NCBI GenBank assembly: GCA_905203995.1
Contig: CAJKXZ010000002.1
Location: 203,239-267,238 of the forward strand
DNA: 64,000 bases
Direction: 5' to 3'
From: an uncultured Methanomassiliicoccus sp.
GTDB lineage: Archaea > Thermoplasmatota > Thermoplasmata > Methanomassiliicoccales > Methanomassiliicoccaceae
The notes under the pieces were generated by a model. It was not told where the DNA came from. It ran no database searches and saw only the letters and a program-made list of their open reading frames with translations. Made by a program: the position numbers and the translations under genes. This document shows, piece after piece, positions 60,273 through 64,000 of this stretch (position 1 is the first letter of the stretch; each line of letters starts with the position of its first letter).

Positions 60273-60306
60273 CTCTGCAGATTGTCTCTGCAGAGATCGT
60301 TTAATT
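60273..60306 (+). terminator. Bidirectional hairpin terminator
   Basis: Perfect 9-bp stem CTCTGCAGA/TCTGCAGAG (60273-60281 with 60287-60295) and loop TTGTC. GTTTAATTTTAA follows on the plus side, and AAACAAAAAAA precedes the stem (T-run for the minus strand). It lies between aEF1B and the convergent PPC-domain gene. Confidence 0.82.
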
Positions 60307-60750
60307 TTAAGGTTCCAGGACTTCAAATCCTGTTGATTCATCTTTTATTTTCTTTGCTTGACAATTAGTAAGTTCGAAGATAATCACTTCTAAAATCTGC
60401 CAAACTACTGAACCTACACGAATACAGCCTGTTAAGCCATCTCCTGCTCTTCCACATGAAACATGCATGTGCAAACGGGGGAGGCCGTCTTCACCTTCAA
60501 AAATTGTACCGACACCTGCTGTTTCATGAGCTGCGAGAAGAGTGTGGAACAAAGGAGTCACCGGTCTTGCCTCACCATCTTCTGGTCCTACCGTCATCCG
60601 ACTGCCTTCATCAAGAGCTCCCACGGCCACGACTGCTGCTGATTTTATCTTATGTTCGAGAGCAAAGTTTTCCAACTGTTCGTGAACTACTTCGCCGTCT
60701 TCTAATTTAACAACAAATACTCTGCCAATACCAGCTTCAGAATACTTCAG
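60307..60750 (-). CDS. PPC/DUF296-domain protein, apparent CTG start
   Basis: 147 residues matching the PPC (plant and prokaryote conserved, DUF296) fold: KYSEAGIGRVFVVKLEDGE, FALEHKIKSAAVVAVGAL, PLFHTLLAAHETAGVGTIF and HMHVSCGRAGDGLTGCI. The GRVFVVKL and HxHxxCG parts bind a metal in trimeric relatives; the role is unknown, perhaps DNA-linked. ATG 60675 would cut off the first beta strands. In frame upstream, CTG 60748-60750 begins KYSEAG, seven bases after a perfect AGGAGG, with no ATG, GTG or TTG nearer. CTG initiation is therefore my preferred start. Confidence 0.82.
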   Translation of the reverse strand: MKYSEAGIGRVFVVKLEDGEVVHEQLENFALEHKIKSAAVVAVGALDEGSRMTVGPEDGEARPVTPLFHTLLAAHETAGVGTIFEGEDGLPRLHMHVSCGRAGDGLTGCIRVGSVVWQILEVIIFELTNCQAKKIKDESTGFEVLEP

Positions 60751-60769
60751 GATCGTTCCTCCTAAAAAT

Positions 60770-60797
60770 TATGAAAAGGTGCGGGGGTAAACCCCGC
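60770..60797 (-). terminator. Hairpin terminator after malic enzyme
   Basis: GCGGGG (60781-60786) and CCCCGC (60792-60797) form a 6-bp GC stem with loop GTAAA. On the minus strand it is followed by ACCTTTTCATAATTTTT. It lies 15 bp past the malic enzyme stop and before the PPC gene's ribosome-binding site. Confidence 0.7.
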
Positions 60798-60811
60798 TAA
60801 AAAGAATTTAT

Positions 60812-62158
60812 TTACTCAGGAAACGGTTTAATGAACTGTTTATCCATTAAAAGCTGAGTTTCATTCCTCGCCCGAGAAATGGCCTGCTCAGCACGGTAAG
60901 TAAGTTCATCTTTACTCAGTTTAATTCTGGCAATGCCAGTTTCCATGGCTTTCAGACCAACAGCAACTGCTTCACGGGGGAATACTTCCCATTCATCCAT
61001 TGTTGGTACAATGTATGATTCACTGAGACCTTTGTCTTCAGCAGTTTTAGCGATTTCCAAAGCTGCAGCAATGCACATTTCATCAGTAATGGTCTTAGCC
61101 CTTACATCGAGAGCGCCTCTGAAAATACCAGGGAATCCCAGAGAGTTGTTAACCTGATTGGGGAAGTCAGAACGTCCGGTTGCAATGACTTTTGCACCTC
61201 CTTCTTCAGCTTCCCAAGGCCAAATTTCAGGAATGGGGTTAGCGGTAGCGAAGACGATAGCGTTGTCAGCCATTTGCTGTACCCATTCTTTCTTAATTAC
61301 ACCAGGACCAGGTCGAGAAGCAGCGACGACGATATCTGCTCCCTTCATGGCAGTTTCAATATCTCCTACGACATTCTCTGCATTGGAGTTTTCACACATA
61401 AACCATTTTTCAGCATGAGAGTTCTTGATGTCTTCTCTGCCAGCATGGAGTGTACCTTTGCTGTCGCACATTACAATATTTTTGATGTTGAAACCAGCTT
61501 CAACCATAATCCGTGCAATTGCGATATTAGCTGCTCCTGCTCCAACCATTGCTACTTTTGATTCTGAAATCTTTTTTCCTACAACTTTATGAGCGTTGAT
61601 GGCTCCGGCAGTGACGATAGTAGCAGTACCCTGCTGGTCATCATGCCATACTGGAATATCCATTTCAGATCTCAGTCTGTCAAGAATTTCAAAACATTTA
61701 GGATTCTCAATATCTTCTAAATTAATACCACCAAATGAAGGTCCCAAGGCTTTTACAGTTCTGATAATTTCTTCAGTGTCTGTTGTATCCAGACAAATAG
61801 GAACAGCATCTACGCCTCCTAAATATTTGAATAAAAGTGCTTTTCCTTCCATTACTGGCAGTGCTGCTTTAGGTCCAATGTTACCAAGTCCCAAAACTCT
61901 TGTACCATCAGAAACCACCGCAATCATGTTACCCTTCGAAGTGTGCTCATAGACTTTATCAGGATTAGCATGAATATCTTTACAGGGTTCTGCAACTCCT
62001 GGTGTGTACCAAACTGCAAAATCATTAAAACTATGAACAGGACACTTGGCAGTTATCTCAATTTTTCCTTCGTAATAGGGATGATATTTCATGGCAAGTT
62101 TTGCTGGCTCGTATGCTTTTTTCAGCATTTCTTCTTGATCTTTTTTATCGACAGACAT
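60812..62158 (-). CDS. NAD(P)-dependent malic enzyme
   Basis: Oxidative decarboxylation of malate to pyruvate, or the reverse. Substrate part: VWYTPGVAEPCKDI, VVSDGTRVLGLGNIGPKAA, MDIPVWHDDQQGTATI. Nucleotide-binding part: VAMVGAGAANIAIARIM. Lysine of PALPVMEGKALLFKYLGG and aspartates of CDSKG/DDQQG are active-site candidates. 448 residues is the short bacterial-archaeal form without a phosphotransacetylase domain. I start at ATG 62158 (MSVDKKDQEEM), after TTGGAGATTGTAATT; an in-frame start at 62173 would lack that site. With fumarase it can supply C4 acids. Confidence 0.95.
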   Translation of the reverse strand: MSVDKKDQEEMLKKAYEPAKLAMKYHPYYEGKIEITAKCPVHSFNDFAVWYTPGVAEPCKDIHANPDKVYEHTSKGNMIAVVSDGTRVLGLGNIGPKAALPVMEGKALLFKYLGGVDAVPICLDTTDTEEIIRTVKALGPSFGGINLEDIENPKCFEILDRLRSEMDIPVWHDDQQGTATIVTAGAINAHKVVGKKISESKVAMVGAGAANIAIARIMVEAGFNIKNIVMCDSKGTLHAGREDIKNSHAEKWFMCENSNAENVVGDIETAMKGADIVVAASRPGPGVIKKEWVQQMADNAIVFATANPIPEIWPWEAEEGGAKVIATGRSDFPNQVNNSLGFPGIFRGALDVRAKTITDEMCIAAALEIAKTAEDKGLSESYIVPTMDEWEVFPREAVAVGLKAMETGIARIKLSKDELTYRAEQAISRARNETQLLMDKQFIKPFPE

Positions 62159-62239
62159 AATTACAATCTCCAAAATGTTGATTTACTCGAGGCAAACCAT
62201 GTCATTAGGGTTAAATTTAGGGCGTAACACCACAAAAGA

Positions 62240-62280
62240 TTATATAAGAGCTTCGTAGCTCGTATTACGAATCTCGTAGA
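62240..62280 (+). promoter_or_regulatory. TATA box with TCGTA repeats at the start site of the radical SAM/HhH gene
   Basis: TTATATAAG at 62240-62248. Downstream, TCGTA occurs at 62253, 62260 and 62274, and TCGTATTACGA at 62260-62270 is an 11-bp palindrome. It covers the expected start site (about 62268), where a bound protein would block transcription. The regulator is unknown. Confidence 0.45.
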
Positions 62281-62300
62281 TTGGAAGGGTGAGACCTCCT

Positions 62301-63899
62301 ATGAAAGTAACAATATTAGACGGATACATAGACGAACCTGCATGTCTCGGAGTGCCGCCCTTTATTTCTCCGCAAGTAAGAGCAGCTGCCGGAGCGGCTA
62401 TTGCTGCCGGAGCAGAAATAGAATACACAACTATTGACGCCGTGCGCAAAAATGAAGTTGCTTTAAATGCAGACATCACTCTCTTTATGGCTGGTAATGC
62501 TGTCCCAGGAAAATATATACGGGCTATGCCGGCTTCTAAAAAAGAAGTTTTAGAAATTAGTAGCCAGCTTCCAGGAATATCAATACTCGGTGGGCCTGCT
62601 AGCCTCGATGATGAAATGACTGCTGCTTTTGATTATTCATCTCCCCAGGATCCAGCAGTTAGTTTATATGAAATAATTAATCAATTAGCAGTTTCAGGAA
62701 GATGGCGGACATTAGCTGAATGGAATGAGTGGTTGATAAAAGGAGCCATTATTGTTAAAGCTCATCCAGATTTTCCTGAACCGCTGATTGCTGAAGTAGA
62801 ATCCTATCGCGGATGTATTAGATATCAATCTGGTGGATGTTCATTTTGTATAGAACCATTAAAAGGTAAACCACTCTTTCGGCAGCCTTCAGATATAATT
62901 GCTGAATGTACTAAACTTTCAGAACTAGGGGTTCATAATTTTAGAATTGGAGGACAAAGCTGTATAATCTCATATATGGCAGATTTAGAAACAGGAGATC
63001 CTCCACGACCAAATCCACAGGCAGTTGAAGAATTATTCCACGGTTTGCATGCTCTTCATCCTCAAGTATTACATGTAGACAACGCAAATCCTGCTGTAAT
63101 AGCAAGCTATCCAGAAGAATCGAGGGAAATTATTAGAAGTTTAGTAAAATACTGCACTCCTGGAAATATCCTAGCTCTTGGATTAGAAAGTTCTGATCCC
63201 AAAGTCAAAGAAATGAATAACTTAAATTCTTCAGCTGATCAGACTTTTGAAGCTATTAAAATGATTAATGAAGAAGGAGCTGCAATAGGAGATAATGGTC
63301 TTCCAAAATTGTTACCTGGATTAAATTTTATTAGCGGTTTGGATGGCGAAAATAAAGGTACTAATGAAATGAATATTGATCTCCTAAACAAAATTTTAGA
63401 TAATAATTTATTATTAAGAAGAATTAATTTACGTCAGGTAATACCACTTAGGAAGTCATACAAAAAACAGGATAAACACTCGTTCATAAAATTTAAAGAC
63501 AAAGTTAGAGAAGAAATTGATCAGCCGATGCTGAAAAGAATGTTTCCTGAAGGTCGAATTTTAAAAGATATGTATACTGAATTGCAAGATGGGAACTTCA
63601 CTTTTGGAAGACAAATTGGAACTTATCCTATTCTCATTTGCCTTCCATATAAAACAGATTTAGAGAAATTTTTAGATGTTGTTATTGTAGATTGGGGTTA
63701 TCGAAGCATTACAGCAGTTGAATATCCTTTGAACATCAACACTTGTTCTTTGAAGGCTTTAGAAGCTTTACCAGGATGCGGACGTAAACGAGCCGCGAAA
63801 ATTTTTACTTCTCGCCCTGTCGAAAATCTTGAGGAATTGTCGAAAATCATTGATGATTCTAAAGTTATGGAAAGAATAAAGGACATTATTGAGTTTTAA
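62301..63899 (+). CDS. Radical SAM protein with C-terminal helix-hairpin-helix (COG1031-like)
   Basis: 532 residues. An N-terminal domain (1-150) begins KVTILDGYIDEPACLGVPPF. The radical SAM cluster motif is in EVESYRGCIRYQSGGCSFC: the first Cys is 8 residues before Cys-x2-Cys, wider than the usual Cys-x3-Cys-x2-Cys. The barrel has FRIGGQSCI and LALGLESSDPKV. A C-terminal helix-hairpin-helix reads LKALEALPGCGRKRAAKIF. This order is the archaeal COG1031 family, whose reaction is unknown; the HhH suggests a nucleic-acid substrate. Start ATG 62301 after GGGTGAG; GTG 62289 is less likely. A hairpin follows the stop. Confidence 0.85.
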   Translation: MKVTILDGYIDEPACLGVPPFISPQVRAAAGAAIAAGAEIEYTTIDAVRKNEVALNADITLFMAGNAVPGKYIRAMPASKKEVLEISSQLPGISILGGPASLDDEMTAAFDYSSPQDPAVSLYEIINQLAVSGRWRTLAEWNEWLIKGAIIVKAHPDFPEPLIAEVESYRGCIRYQSGGCSFCIEPLKGKPLFRQPSDIIAECTKLSELGVHNFRIGGQSCIISYMADLETGDPPRPNPQAVEELFHGLHALHPQVLHVDNANPAVIASYPEESREIIRSLVKYCTPGNILALGLESSDPKVKEMNNLNSSADQTFEAIKMINEEGAAIGDNGLPKLLPGLNFISGLDGENKGTNEMNIDLLNKILDNNLLLRRINLRQVIPLRKSYKKQDKHSFIKFKDKVREEIDQPMLKRMFPEGRILKDMYTELQDGNFTFGRQIGTYPILICLPYKTDLEKFLDVVIVDWGYRSITAVEYPLNINTCSLKALEALPGCGRKRAAKIFTSRPVENLEELSKIIDDSKVMERIKDIIEF

Positions 63900-63901
63900 G
63901 C

Positions 63902-63925
63902 AAGGGGGAGACCCCTTCATTTCCA
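63902..63925 (+). terminator. Hairpin after the radical SAM/HhH gene
   Basis: AAGGGG (63902-63907) with CCCCTT (63912-63917) and loop GAGA, 3 bp past the stop, then CATTTCC. Further T-runs (TTTTTCTTG, ATTTTTAACG) follow to 63965. The last 35 bases hold nothing I recognise. Confidence 0.55.
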
Positions 63926-64000
63926 CTGCAACTTTTTCTTGCATTTCCCGACATTTTTAACGTTTCTAAATTCTAAGATCATAGAAAAAATTACTAATTT

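Noticed and set aside
1..64000. CRISPR arrays, insertion sequences, prophage or rRNA genes
   Set aside because: I saw no regularly spaced repeats, transposase-like frames, terminal inverted repeats or rRNA sequence in the window.

Overview
The window is a stretch of archaeal chromosome. RNA polymerase subunits H, B, A' and A'', aEF1B, L7Ae, L24e, L30e, S28e, LX, prefoldin alpha, PriS, MCM, GatD/GatE, TiaS, Tsr3 and Nmd3 are all archaeal in type. RpoB is one 1199-residue chain rather than the split B'/B'' of many methanogens, which fits Thermoplasmatota. The anaerobic C1 genes suggest Methanomassiliicoccales or a relative, but no methanogenesis marker lies in the window, so the order is an inference. 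GC looks to be in the low 40s percent, genes are dense, and convergent neighbours often overlap at their stop codons.

Region by region. 1-232: start of a PEBP-family protein running off the left edge. 315-8242: a bacterial-style acetyl-CoA synthase locus with a corrinoid activator (RACo), a MetE-like Orf7 protein and the CooC/AcsF nickel ATPase on the plus strand, converging on acsC, acsD and acsB on the minus strand. No CO dehydrogenase and no AcsE methyltransferase is present. 8333-10517: a two-ACT-domain protein, a Prx6-type peroxiredoxin and a Zn-finger protein. 10596-12098: the rpl7ae-rps28e-rpl24e-ndk operon with a k-turn-like 5' leader. 12319-18650: DUF531, purM, a surface protein, two-subunit fumarase, a CinA-like protein, nmd3 and DUF424. 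18655-21831: MCM helicase carrying two mini-inteins. 21889-31961: Tsr3, an M20 peptidase, LX-pfdA-ftsY, a radical SAM protein, PriS, a flippase-like protein, HtpX and an HPS-RraA fusion. 31965-32024: a probable C/D box sRNA. 32135-41355: thiolase, tiaS, an NPPY methyltransferase, gatD-gatE, purD, translin and thioredoxin. 41439-48538: two surface-layer genes, one a 2108-residue STT3/AglB fusion. 48656-50468: pyrF and a radical SAM gene. 50455-59277: the rpoH-B-A'-A''-rpl30e-nusA operon. 59401-59539: tRNA-Lys with two introns. 59816-63899: Zn ribbon plus aEF1B, a PPC-domain protein, malic enzyme and a radical SAM/HhH protein.

How the genes work together. The ACS genes would join a corrinoid-bound methyl group, CO and CoA into acetyl-CoA, with RACo re-reducing the corrinoid and CooC loading nickel. 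Malic enzyme and fumarase interconvert pyruvate, malate and fumarate, and thiolase condenses acetyl-CoA. Most of the rest is transcription, replication and translation, including several RNA-modification enzymes. The most unusual items are the doubly interrupted tRNA-Lys, the STT3 fusion with an altered WWDYG motif, the C/D sRNA whose guide matches the 16S decoding region, the k-turn-like L7Ae leader, and the acs locus without its CODH.
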